A DNA stretch of 64,000 nt from Pirellula sp. Lineage in GTDB: Bacteria > Planctomycetota > Planctomycetia > Pirellulales > Lacipirellulaceae. The stretch lies in contig PNKX01000005.1 in NCBI GenBank assembly GCA_013822725.1, positions 1-64,000 of the forward strand, written 5' to 3'. The position numbers were made by a program, and so were the translations under genes. The notes below the pieces were generated by a model that saw only the letters and a list, made by a program, of their open reading frames with translations, ran no database searches and was not told the DNA's origin. Positions 42,091 to 51,111 of the stretch are shown here, in pieces (the first letter of the stretch is position 1; each line of letters starts with the position of its first letter).

Positions 42091-45087
42091 ATGGCTCGCG
42101 CGCTCGATATTTTCCATTCCGTTGCCCAGCGACTCCGCCCGGGGCTCCGTCGCAAGCGGCGCTCCGCTGAAAAGCAGCGCAGCTATCGCTTCGAGTCGTT
42201 GGAACCGCGCATCGCGCTCTCCGCCGCCGGCCTGATTCCGATTGGCGCCCAACCGACTGGAGCGTTGACCGGCAAGATCGTCTACACCTCCGGCGGACAT
42301 GGCATCGAGTACGAGGGGGGATCCACCAACGGCGGTTGGCTGACTGATCGCCCCGACTACAGCGAGATCGTCGAAGATTTCGGCAATCAGGATCAACTCA
42401 CCTACTTTGCCGACTACCTCCTGCGCGCCGGCGCCACGGTTGTGCCGATGCGCCCCGTCGGCCATCAACTCAACGAAGTCGTCGTCGACAACGACTCGGC
42501 CGGCGTCACCTACTCCGGCGCCTGGAGCGACAGCACGTCGGGCACCCGCTGGTACGACGAAGACTACGGCGCCGTCGCTGATACGGTCCGCTATCGCTCC
42601 GCCAGCACCTCGGCTGGCTCCGAAACCGCGGTCGCGACCTATACGCCGACCATCCCCGCGGAAGGCTTCTATCCCGTTTACGTCTGGGCGTCGGCGGGGA
42701 CGAATCGGACCTCGCAGCTTTACAAGGTGAATCACACCGGCGGCCAGACGCAGATTCGCGTTGATCACAGCATGGTCGGCAACGGCTGGGTGTACCTCGG
42801 CACGTACCATTTCGACGGCGGCAGTTCGAGCGTCGCCGGCTCGGTGCAGATCAGCAACGAAGGCGCCGCCGGTAAGGTCGTCATCGCCGACGCCGTGCGC
42901 TTCGGCAACGGTATGGGCGACTTGAAGGAAGGGCCGGACGGCGTTTTCGGTTCGGGAACGGTTTCCGGCTACCCGCGCGAGGATGAAAGCTCGTTCTACT
43001 GGCTGTATCGCGGCATCGGGCTCGGCGTGACGCCGACCTCGGTCCTAGGATCTGGCAATGTGTCGGCGCCGTCGAATATGGCGCAGCACATGAACCAGAA
43101 CACGAACCCGTTCGGCACGAGCGTCTACATCGGGTTCCACTCGAACGGCACCACCGGCGACCCCGCCACCGCGACCGCGCGCGGCGCCATCGGCCTCATC
43201 GATTCCGACGCCGCGACGCCTCACCAGAGCGATCTCGCGCTCTTCACCGGCCGGCAGATCAATCAGGACATGCAGGCGCTCAACGGCACGTTCGAGCACA
43301 ACTGGAGCACGCGGACCTCGCATTCGAGCTCCGGCGGCTTCGGCGAAATCGATCTGGGCGCCTCCGCCGAGATGGACGCCACGATCATTGAGGTTGGCTT
43401 CCACGACAACACGCAAGATTCGCAGCTGTTGCGCGATCCAAAAGTTCGCGATCAAATCGGCCGCTCGACCTACGAAGCCGTGCTGGAGTACTTCGACGCC
43501 TGGGGCGGCCTTACCAGCCCGACCACCGTCGCCTCGGCTCCCAAAATCACGAGCGCCGTCAGTAACGCCGCTGGCGAAGTCACGCTCACTTGGTCGGCAG
43601 GTCTCTCGGGCGGCGTCCGCGGCGCCGCCGCCACCGGCTACCGCATCTACGCCTCGGTCGATGGTTACGGCTTCGACGGCGGCACGTTGGTCGCTGGCGT
43701 TGGCACGACTTCAGCGACGCTCGCCGGCTACGACCCGACGATTCCCTACTATTTCAAAATCGTCGCCGTCAACGCCGGCGGCGAATCGAAGAGTTCGGAA
43801 GTGCTGAACGTCCTTCCCAGCGGCGGCCCCAAGCAAGTGCTGGTCGTCAGCGGGTTCGATCGCTTCGAGCGGACCCAGAACGTCCGCTATCCGTTCTACT
43901 CTCCCGCGGGCAACTTGGTGGACCGCGTGTGGGCCCGCTCGAACAACAGCTTCGACTACGTCGTGCAAGTCGCCGCCGCGATTCACGCTGCGGAGCCCGG
44001 CGTTCACGTCGCCAGCGCCAGCAACAAAGCGATCATCAGCGGCGCCGTCAGCCTGTCCGATTACGACGCCGTGATCTGGATCCTCGGCGAGGAATCGACT
44101 GCTGACGACACGTTCAACGCCACGGAACAAACGAAAGTCGAGCAGTACATTGCCGGCGGCGGTCACTTGTTCACGTCGGGTTCGGAAATCGCCTGGGATC
44201 TCGATCAATCGAACAACGGCCGCACGTTTTTTGAGACCTCGCTGCAAGGGAACTACGTCAGCGACGATGCGGGCACGTACAACGTCACCGCGACCGCCGG
44301 CGGCATCTTTGAAGGAATCGCCTTTTCGTTCGACAACGGCGCCCAGTTTTATAACGTCGACTTTCCTGACGTAATCGCACCGCAGGCCGGCGCCGCTCAG
44401 GCGCTGACGTATAGCGGCGGGACGGGCGGCAGCGCGGGGATTCAGGTCCCCGGCACTGGGGGCCGCGGCAGCGTCGTCGTCTTCGGCTTCCCGTTTGAAA
44501 CGATCACCACCGCCGCCAACCGCGCTGCGGCGATGGATCGCGTCCTCAATTTCTTTGGCGTGGCGCCGATTGTCCCCACCGGCGACTTTGACGACGACGG
44601 CCTCGTCGACGGCGCCGACTTCCTCGCTTGGCAGCGTGGCTTTGGCGCCGCCAGTCCCACGCTAGCCGACGGCGACGCCGACCAGAACGGCGTCGTCGAC
44701 GGCGCCGACCTGGCGACTTGGATAGCGCAATTCGATGCCAGCGAGTCGGTCGCCGCCACGTCGGTCGCGACGATTGCCGCGCTCCAGTCTGCAGAGGAAC
44801 TGGCGTTTACGCCCTCTTCGGCGGATCAATTCGGCTGGCTCGCGCAACGGGCCTCTCAGCATGTCCGCCCCGACGAGGACCAAGCGTTGGTTGGTTTGCT
44901 CAAACAAGCGAGCTTGCGGCGCTCTGACGCGCTGCAACGTTCCGCACCAAGCGACCAAAACCCGGCTCGGCGGCGCCAGCTGTCAGATTCGAGCCAAGGG
45001 CACGGCCAGACCAACGACGTCGACGCGCTCGATCTGGCCTTCGATGAACGTGCGCTTAGCGGCAGCGCTTGGGACTCGCTGCGATAA
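42091..45087 (+). CDS. Multidomain N-acetylmuramoyl-L-alanine amidase with golvesin-like insertion, first copy
   Basis: 998 residues from ATG 42091 (AGAGGAAGG upstream). The N-terminus is Arg-rich with the motif LEPRIALSA (38-46), a planctomycete LEPR-XLL export signal. The Amidase_3 domain begins at GKIVYTSGGHG (Zn ligand H70) with a conserved Glu in VEDFGNQ (E95). It is interrupted at about 130-275 by a golvesin/xanthan-lyase-like beta domain (EGFYPVYVWASAGTNRT, LGTYHF). It resumes with FHSNG (H350) and IIEVGFHDN (catalytic E434). Then an FN3 domain (about 482-567), a class I glutamine-amidotransferase-like domain (about 572-835, KQVLVVSGFDRFERTQN), and a dockerin-like Ca2+ pair (VDGADFLAWQRG, VVDGADLATW). 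It probably splits MurNAc-L-Ala bonds outside the cell membrane. Its paralogue follows. Confidence 0.85.
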   Translation: MARALDIFHSVAQRLRPGLRRKRRSAEKQRSYRFESLEPRIALSAAGLIPIGAQPTGALTGKIVYTSGGHGIEYEGGSTNGGWLTDRPDYSEIVEDFGNQDQLTYFADYLLRAGATVVPMRPVGHQLNEVVVDNDSAGVTYSGAWSDSTSGTRWYDEDYGAVADTVRYRSASTSAGSETAVATYTPTIPAEGFYPVYVWASAGTNRTSQLYKVNHTGGQTQIRVDHSMVGNGWVYLGTYHFDGGSSSVAGSVQISNEGAAGKVVIADAVRFGNGMGDLKEGPDGVFGSGTVSGYPREDESSFYWLYRGIGLGVTPTSVLGSGNVSAPSNMAQHMNQNTNPFGTSVYIGFHSNGTTGDPATATARGAIGLIDSDAATPHQSDLALFTGRQINQDMQALNGTFEHNWSTRTSHSSSGGFGEIDLGASAEMDATIIEVGFHDNTQDSQLLRDPKVRDQIGRSTYEAVLEYFDAWGGLTSPTTVASAPKITSAVSNAAGEVTLTWSAGLSGGVRGAAATGYRIYASVDGYGFDGGTLVAGVGTTSATLAGYDPTIPYYFKIVAVNAGGESKSSEVLNVLPSGGPKQVLVVSGFDRFERTQNVRYPFYSPAGNLVDRVWARSNNSFDYVVQVAAAIHAAEPGVHVASASNKAIISGAVSLSDYDAVIWILGEESTADDTFNATEQTKVEQYIAGGGHLFTSGSEIAWDLDQSNNGRTFFETSLQGNYVSDDAGTYNVTATAGGIFEGIAFSFDNGAQFYNVDFPDVIAPQAGAAQALTYSGGTGGSAGIQVPGTGGRGSVVVFGFPFETITTAANRAAAMDRVLNFFGVAPIVPTGDFDDDGLVDGADFLAWQRGFGAASPTLADGDADQNGVVDGADLATWIAQFDASESVAATSVATIAALQSAEELAFTPSSADQFGWLAQRASQHVRPDEDQALVGLLKQASLRRSDALQRSAPSDQNPARRRQLSDSSQGHGQTNDVDALDLAFDERALSGSAWDSLR

Positions 45088-45180
45088 GCCTGCCTAGCGC
45101 AACACGGCAAACGCCCGCTGGCCGTCGGCGTCGCCAGATGACTCGCCGACCAAATACTCGCTGATCAACCAGGAGATGAG

Positions 45181-48114
45181 ATGGGTAGGAAGAGCAACGC
45201 CGGAACTCGCGCACGCCGCCTTTCGATCGAACCGTTGGAGTCGCGCGTCGCTCTCTCGGCCGCGGGCCTCGTCGATGTCGGCGCGCAGCCAGACGGCGGT
45301 CTCTCCGGAAAAATTACCTACATCATGGGGGGGCACGGTTACACGACCTACATGGGGCCGAGCCCCGATTTTTGGAGCTTTCAGCGCGGCGCCACCAATG
45401 GCATGGTGGAGGATCTCGGCAATCAGGAGCAAATGACCGCGCTCGCGGATTATCTCTTCCGCGCCGGCGCCACCGTCGTGCCGATGCGGCCGATCGGTTA
45501 CCAGCCGGCGGAGTACGTCCTCGACAACGACGACATCGGCGTCACGTTCAGCGGCGCTTGGAGCAACAGCACGTCCGGGACGTACTTTGGCAGCGCGGGC
45601 GACGTTCCCTACCGCTACGCGTCGACCTCGCTGACGGAAACCGCGTACGCTCGCTACCGCCCCACGATCACGACGGCCGGCTTTTACCCCGTCTACGCCT
45701 GGACACTCGCCGGCAGCGACCGCGCCGGCGATCAGCTCTATCGGGTCAATCATTCGGGCGGCATCACCGAGGTGACGATCAATCACCGCCGCGTCGGCGG
45801 CGGGCTCGTGTATCTTGGCACGTACCATTTTGAAGCCGGCGACAGCGGCTACGTCGATATTAGCAATCGATCGAGCGAAGCGGGCCGCGTCGCCATCGCC
45901 GACATGATTCGCTTCGGCAACGGCATGGGCGACATCGATCGCGGCCAAGGGATTTCCGGAAAAACTCGCGAAGACGAGCCCGCGCTCTATTGGATCAAGT
46001 GGCACGTCGACCGCTCGCAGGGCATCGCGACTTCGGAGTACAGTTCCGGCGGCGATGACGAAGACGCCACGGTCGCCGCGTCGCCCAAATATGCGGAATA
46101 CATGAACCGCCAGCAGGACGGAGCTCTTTCCGACCGCCTGCTGATCAGCTTCCATTCCAACGCCGGCGGCGGCCGCGGCGTCACGGTGTTGCATAATACG
46201 AATGCTGGTGGGACGACCCCCAACCAACTGATGTTGGCGCAAACGCTGGGGACCGAAATCAACGCCGACATGGTCGCGCAGAACGGCCAGTTTGAAAACA
46301 CTTGGAACAATCGCGGCTCTAACATCACCTACCAGGCCGCCTTCAACTACGGCGAGCTCAACAACGCCTACATCAACAACGAGTTCGACGCCACGATCGT
46401 CGAAGTGGCGTTCCACGACAATCTGCAAGATGCGCAATTGATGCGCGACCCGAAGGTCCGCGACGCGCTGGCGCGATCGACCTACCAAGGCATGGTGAAG
46501 TACTTCCGCGCCGTCGACGGCAATACGACCCCCCTCACGATGCTGCCTGGCAAGGTGACTCAAGTCAGTGCCGAAGCCGTGGCCGACGGCAGCGCGAAGA
46601 TCACTTGGAACGTCCCGGCCGCCAATTCCTACAACGGCGACGCCCCCACGGGCTACCGCATTTACGGATCGACCAACGGCTACGGGTTCGACGGCGGCAT
46701 GTACGTCGCCGGCGGCGGGACGACGACGTTTACCATGACCGGCCTCGATCTCGCTGAAGGCGCCTACTTCTTCAAAGTCGTCGCCGTCAACGCCGGCGGC
46801 GAAGGGGCGGCCTCCGAGGTCGTCGCGGTCAATCCGAAAGCGGCGCCCAACGGCAAGAAGGTCCTCGTCGTCAACGGCTTCGATCGCTTCGATCGCACGG
46901 GCAATCCAACGCAGACCTACAACGGTTCGACCATCGATCGCGTTCGACCCCGCTACAACAACTCGTTTGACTACTCCGTTCAAGTCGCGGCAGCGCTCGA
47001 GGCCGGCGCCCCTGGCGTCGCCGTCGCCACGACGTCGAACGAGTTCGTCGTCTCCGGCGCCGTTAATCTCGCCGACTACGACGCCGTGTTTTGGATCCTC
47101 GGCGAAGAATCGACCGGGAACAAAACCTTCGACGCGACCGAGCAAACCAAAGTCTCGGCCTATTTAGCCGCCGGCGGCAAACTGTTCCTCTCCGGCTCGG
47201 AAATCGGTTGGGATCTCGACGCTTCCGGCAACGGCGCCTCGTTTTACAACAGCGTGCTGAAAGCGGACTACGTCGCCGACGACGCCAATACCTACAGCGC
47301 CACAGGCGCAGCGGGATCGATCTTCGCTGGCTTGTCGGTGACGTTCGACAACGGCGCCCAGTTCTACAACGTTGACTACCCCGATCGAATCGCTCCGCTC
47401 GGCGGCGCCACGTCAGCCCTCACCTACGGCACTGGCGGTTCCGCTGGCATTCAACACACCGACGCCGGCACCGGCGCGCAGGTGGTGATGCTCGCGTTCC
47501 CCTTCGAAACGATCACCTCCGCCGCGACGCGCAGTTCGGTCATGGCGCGCGTCATCGACTATTTCTCGCTCCTCGTTCCGCCAGAACCGAACGCCGACTT
47601 CGACGGCGACGGCATGGTCGACGGCGCCGACTTCCTCGCCTGGCAGCGCGGCTTTGGCGCCGCGACTCCCGCCCTCGCCGACGGCGACGCGAATAGCGAT
47701 GGAGCCGTCGACGGTACGGATCTCGCCGCGTGGCAAACGCAGTTCGGCGGCCCGAGCCCCGGCGTCGCAGCCACGACGAGCGCCGCGATCGCCGAGTTGC
47801 TGGCGTCCGAAGAATCGCCGTCAGCGTCGCTCTCCACGACCGATCTCAACGCCCTCGCCGGCTACCGGGCCTACGCCGCCGACCATCAAACGACCCGCCC
47901 ATCCGATCGCTCACGGAGCGAAGCGCGGCGTCGTTCGCCCGACGCCCACAGCGACCGCACGACGTCGCCAGGCGATCACGGCCTGCCCCTGTCGGCCCGC
48001 CGCATCGGCGTGTCCTGGGGCGAGTTAGCTGCCGGCAACGAGGAGGGCGAGGCAGCGGCGTCAGCGGCCGCGTTCGAGCAATGGGGCGACGAGTTTGCAA
48101 CGTCGCTTCAGTAG
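45181..48114 (+). CDS. Multidomain N-acetylmuramoyl-L-alanine amidase with golvesin-like insertion, second copy
   Basis: 977 residues, preceded by AGGAG. The architecture is the same as the gene 94 bp upstream: Arg-rich N-terminus with LESRVALSA, KITYIMGGHG (H52), VEDLGNQ (E77), golvesin-like insertion (about 118-248, FYPVYAWTLAGSDRAG), FHSNAGG (H325), IVEVAFHDN (E408), FN3, amidotransferase-like domain (VLVVNGFDRFDRTGN) and dockerin-like pair (FDGDGMVDGADFLAWQ). Metal and catalytic residues are kept. Divergence is substantial throughout but conserved blocks align one to one, so this is an old tandem duplication. The C-terminal 90 residues (Ser/Arg/Ala-rich) differ from the first copy. Confidence 0.87.
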   Translation: MGRKSNAGTRARRLSIEPLESRVALSAAGLVDVGAQPDGGLSGKITYIMGGHGYTTYMGPSPDFWSFQRGATNGMVEDLGNQEQMTALADYLFRAGATVVPMRPIGYQPAEYVLDNDDIGVTFSGAWSNSTSGTYFGSAGDVPYRYASTSLTETAYARYRPTITTAGFYPVYAWTLAGSDRAGDQLYRVNHSGGITEVTINHRRVGGGLVYLGTYHFEAGDSGYVDISNRSSEAGRVAIADMIRFGNGMGDIDRGQGISGKTREDEPALYWIKWHVDRSQGIATSEYSSGGDDEDATVAASPKYAEYMNRQQDGALSDRLLISFHSNAGGGRGVTVLHNTNAGGTTPNQLMLAQTLGTEINADMVAQNGQFENTWNNRGSNITYQAAFNYGELNNAYINNEFDATIVEVAFHDNLQDAQLMRDPKVRDALARSTYQGMVKYFRAVDGNTTPLTMLPGKVTQVSAEAVADGSAKITWNVPAANSYNGDAPTGYRIYGSTNGYGFDGGMYVAGGGTTTFTMTGLDLAEGAYFFKVVAVNAGGEGAASEVVAVNPKAAPNGKKVLVVNGFDRFDRTGNPTQTYNGSTIDRVRPRYNNSFDYSVQVAAALEAGAPGVAVATTSNEFVVSGAVNLADYDAVFWILGEESTGNKTFDATEQTKVSAYLAAGGKLFLSGSEIGWDLDASGNGASFYNSVLKADYVADDANTYSATGAAGSIFAGLSVTFDNGAQFYNVDYPDRIAPLGGATSALTYGTGGSAGIQHTDAGTGAQVVMLAFPFETITSAATRSSVMARVIDYFSLLVPPEPNADFDGDGMVDGADFLAWQRGFGAATPALADGDANSDGAVDGTDLAAWQTQFGGPSPGVAATTSAAIAELLASEESPSASLSTTDLNALAGYRAYAADHQTTRPSDRSRSEARRRSPDAHSDRTTSPGDHGLPLSARRIGVSWGELAAGNEEGEAAASAAAFEQWGDEFATSLQ

Positions 48115-48573
48115 AGTCGTCGCTTTGGTGCTGAACTCGCAAGAGGCGGCGGAAATGGGCGTTTTTGCCGCAATTTCGTGAGTTGACGGTTGCGCAATTC
48201 AGAGGAAAAACTGCGCACCAAAGTTTCGTCGTTTCGCTGCTCACGGGTTATTATAAGACCCGTAGGCGGCTTGTCGGGTCTTGCGGGGGCAGTGACCTGA
48301 CAACGCGGCCGCACCAGCGGCTTCCTCAGCAATGAGGAAGCCGCCGGCGGCTTGCCGCCCCCTTTTCGACGTGCCTGCTGTGGCGGCCGGCGCGGCAGTC
48401 GAATTTGCATGGTGCAAGCGATGCGTCGCGCGAGTGATCCGCCCATGTGTATTGCGATTGGCATTTGTACGGTGGTTGGTCCAGCGAGCGCCAAGAGTTT
48501 CTGTCGAGGCATTTTTCGTGCTGCAAATGGTCCAGTGCGGCTTCTAGCACCCAGCAACAGGAGCAACGACTGA
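48115..48573. other. Gene-free stretch with stem-loops after the amidase pair
   Basis: About 460 bp without a credible gene. It carries an 8-bp stem AAGACCCG/CGGGTCTT (48255-48282) and a perfect 12-bp stem with a GCAA loop at 48317. A 73-codon plus-strand frame at 48352 is Arg/Cys-rich and unsupported. Confidence 0.5.
48317..48344. other. Perfect 12-bp hairpin with GCAA tetraloop
   Basis: GCGGCTTCCTCA (48317-48328), GCAA, TGAGGAAGCCGC (48333-48344). GNRA tetraloops are a hallmark of structured RNA, but there is no T-run, so terminator function is doubtful. It is 200 bp downstream of the second amidase gene. Confidence 0.6.
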
Positions 48574-48732
48574 TCTGCATCGCCGCCAGGCGACGCTGAC
48601 GGAAATGAGCAGATTAACGCCGCCGACCTGACAATTTGGAAAGTTCAATACGACGCCTTGCCCATCACAGGGGCGGCTGCAGCGACCGAGCAGGCCAGCT
48701 GGCGTTCGCAGGGGGAAGGGCATCAGCGGTAA
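48574..48732 (+). pseudogene. Relic of a dockerin-like C-terminus
   Basis: An in-frame run starting just after a TGA at 48571 encodes GDADGNEQINAADLTIWK followed by VQYDALPITGAAAATEQA and a stop TAA at 48730-48732. This is the second calcium loop and helix of the planctomycete dockerin-like pair (compare GDADQNGVVDGADLATW in the amidase at 42091). No start, no first loop and no body of a protein precede it. It is therefore best read as the 3' remnant of a lost secreted-protein gene. Confidence 0.7.
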
Positions 48733-48963
48733 GGCGTAAGAATCCCGCGAATGCGTTGTAGGACGGGGTATTTGCAATTAGGTTGAACTGGTGTCGCCAA
48801 CAGCGACAGAATGGACAGTAGCGATCTGAGGGGGCGATGGAGCGATCCTGAATCTGCCTCAGCTGAGCCCATAAGCCTGAAAATTTTTACAGTGACGTGG
48901 TCCTTCGGATTTGTTCGAGCGTTAGGCCAATCCCGCCGGATCTGAGTTTTTAAGGAGACTTCT

Positions 48964-50703
48964 ATGAGTTATTACCGCTATGGTTTCGCCATGGCCCTGG
49001 CCATGGGCGCCATGTCGGCAACGTCGTCGCGGGCACTGGCCGTGTCTTACGCTACGAACGTGACCAAGACCGGCACGACGGTTAACTTCATCCTCAATTC
49101 GCCCGCCGACATCCTCAGCTACAGCATCAACGGCGGTGCGCCGATCCTGCTCGACGGCACGACCAAAGGCGCCAAGACGTTCAACCTCACGTCGGCCGGC
49201 GATACCTTCTCGATCGTCGCCGATCGCACCGACGCGGCGGGCTTCACGATCCCCACCGGCGGTGCGCCGATTCCTGGCGGTGGCAACGCGCTGTTCACCG
49301 AATCGCCGGAGGCTGGCCTTACGACCCTTAGCGACGACACCAGCGTCCTCAATCGTTTTTCGAATCCCCGCGGCGTCAGCGTCAGCATGAATCCGAACGC
49401 CCCGAACTTCGGGACGGCCTACGTTGCCAATAGCGCCGGCACCGTGACCCCTGGCACTCAAACCATCCCCGCCTCCGGGATCTATCCTACGCGTACCGTC
49501 ACGGGCAGCGGTCTCTACGCGCTCCGTTCGGACGGCGCCGATGCCTATGGTTACGGCGACGCGGCGAAGAATCCGCTCATCGACGGCTTCGCCACCTGGC
49601 TTGACTCCAGCAACAACAGTCCGTTCCGCAACTACGTCGCCCAAGACGGCAGCATCTACGTCGCGGACTTCTCGGACGCCAACGGCAGCGTCGTTCAGGT
49701 AACTCCTGATCTGAACACCGCCATCAACGTCCTCCCCGGCTTCGGCGGAAACCCGACGCTGCCTATTGATGCAAACCACGGCAGCACGACGGCCGTTCAC
49801 GTCGAAGGCTCGCTCGCCGGCGGCGACTTGAAGGTCTACACGATCGACGAAGACCTCACGAGCGCCCAATTCGGCGGCGCCTCGACTACCGACCAGAACA
49901 GCCTCTGGGAATACAACATCGGCTCGGGTCCGTTCCCCTCGGCCGTCATTCCCACGAAGATTGCCGAACCGTTGATTCCGCTCGCCACGACCGATATGCA
50001 GCGCGGCGCCGACGGTAAGTGGTACCTGATGCAGGTCCGTAACGGAGCCCTCAATTCGCCGACGCTGTTCGTCGTCTCCGAAGACGGCTCAACCGTGCTG
50101 TTCAACTCGTTGGAAGCGACCCGCACGCTGACTGCCAATCCGACGGCCGATCGCGACATCCTGCAGTACTGCAACGGCGTCGCCGTTTCGCCCGATCAGA
50201 AGTGGATTGCGATGATTCTCAACATCGGCGACGTCGCCGTGATGCCGCTCATCGACGGCATTCCGGATCTCGCCAATAAGATGGTCGTCAACACCGACCC
50301 GAGCGTCATCTCCGGTCGCGACATCGCCTTCGACGCCGCTGGCAATATTCACTACGTCAGCAGCGGTCAGGCCTTGTATCGTGTTCTCGCTCCGGGCGGA
50401 CACTCGGTCGCCACCACAACGTGGAACGGGACTGAGTACGTCTTCGGCGTCGTGACTGTTCCCGGCGGCGGCGGCTTGGACGGCGACTTCAATGACGACG
50501 ACGTCGTCGATGGCGCCGACTTCCTGGTTTGGCAACGAGGCGGATCGCCGAATCCCCTCAGCGCCGGCGATCTTAATCTCTGGAAGACTAACTTCGGGCA
50601 GACGGCCGCGACCTCGGCCGTCGGATCCGTGCCCGAACCGGCCTCGCTGGGCCTTGCGGTCATGGGAATCGCCGCCTTGGCGGCGGCTCGCCGTCGTCGC
50701 TAG
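48964..50703 (+). CDS. Secreted beta-propeller-like protein with dockerin-like loop and PEP-CTERM anchor
   Basis: 579 residues with a strong ribosome site (AAGGAGAC). A signal peptide (FAMALAMGAMSATSSRALA) leads to a beta-rich body with repeats of the NHL/quinoprotein kind (GSIYVADFSDANGSVVQVTP, MQRGADGKWYLMQVRNGA, CNGVAVSPDQKWIAMILN, DIAFDAAGNIHYVSSGQALY). Then GDFNDDDVVDGADFLVWQRG, a shortened second loop (LNLWKTNFGQ), and PEP-CTERM VPEPASLGLAVMGIAALA with an RRR tail. It is probably a surface protein. A terminator follows at 50824. Confidence 0.87.
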   Translation: MSYYRYGFAMALAMGAMSATSSRALAVSYATNVTKTGTTVNFILNSPADILSYSINGGAPILLDGTTKGAKTFNLTSAGDTFSIVADRTDAAGFTIPTGGAPIPGGGNALFTESPEAGLTTLSDDTSVLNRFSNPRGVSVSMNPNAPNFGTAYVANSAGTVTPGTQTIPASGIYPTRTVTGSGLYALRSDGADAYGYGDAAKNPLIDGFATWLDSSNNSPFRNYVAQDGSIYVADFSDANGSVVQVTPDLNTAINVLPGFGGNPTLPIDANHGSTTAVHVEGSLAGGDLKVYTIDEDLTSAQFGGASTTDQNSLWEYNIGSGPFPSAVIPTKIAEPLIPLATTDMQRGADGKWYLMQVRNGALNSPTLFVVSEDGSTVLFNSLEATRTLTANPTADRDILQYCNGVAVSPDQKWIAMILNIGDVAVMPLIDGIPDLANKMVVNTDPSVISGRDIAFDAAGNIHYVSSGQALYRVLAPGGHSVATTTWNGTEYVFGVVTVPGGGGLDGDFNDDDVVDGADFLVWQRGGSPNPLSAGDLNLWKTNFGQTAATSAVGSVPEPASLGLAVMGIAALAAARRRR

Positions 50704-50737
50704 TCGATGCTCGGTGACCTAAAGAGTTTGCGGCAAT

Positions 50738-50770
50738 CGTTCCGGCCTCCCGCGTCTGGGGGCCGGAACG
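50738..50770 (+). other. Hairpin downstream of the PEP-CTERM gene
   Basis: CGTTCCGGCC (50738-50747) pairs with GGCCGGAACG (50761-50770), loop TCCCGCGTCTGGG (which can pair further). No T-run follows, so it probably acts as an RNA 3'-end structure, with the true terminator at 50824. Confidence 0.6.
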
Positions 50771-50823
50771 TGTCCTTCGCGGCAAATTCGATTCAGCAAA
50801 GTAGCGTAGACGAAGTCTCCATT

Positions 50824-50864
50824 CGGCGCCCTTTCGCCTCTGTGCGGAAGGGCGCCGTTTTTTT
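50824..50864 (+). terminator. Rho-independent terminator
   Basis: CGGCGCCCTT (50824-50833) pairs with AAGGGCGCCG (50848-50857), followed by seven T. It ends the transcript of the PEP-CTERM gene at 48964. The 247 bp from here to the DUF1559 ATG at 51112 hold no other structure I can point to. Confidence 0.9.
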
Positions 50865-51111
50865 ATCCCAGCGGAATCACTCCGAATGACTCCGCAACTT
50901 GGAGCCGCATCAGCGGTGCGGTAGGGGCCCTGGGTCCGGTGGTTCCGCACAGTTTCCCTCCATCTGCGCACAACCGCGAAAAAATGCCGTTCTTGCGTGT
51001 TGCCTTTCGGCGCGACGGCTTTGAGAATGGGGAGAGCTGAATGCGTATGCGCGCACGGCGGCGGCCGGCTGGTGTTTCGAGGCGATTGAGAACAAGTTGG
51101 AGAGCTGGAAG

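Noticed and set aside
45094..47145. 683-codon minus-strand frame opposite the second amidase
   Set aside because: Antisense shadow of a domain-rich gene; no recognisable motif.
48352..48573. 73-codon plus-strand frame before the dockerin relic
   Set aside because: Arg/Cys-rich with no motif; the frame ends at the stop that precedes the relic, and no continuous gene can be built from both.
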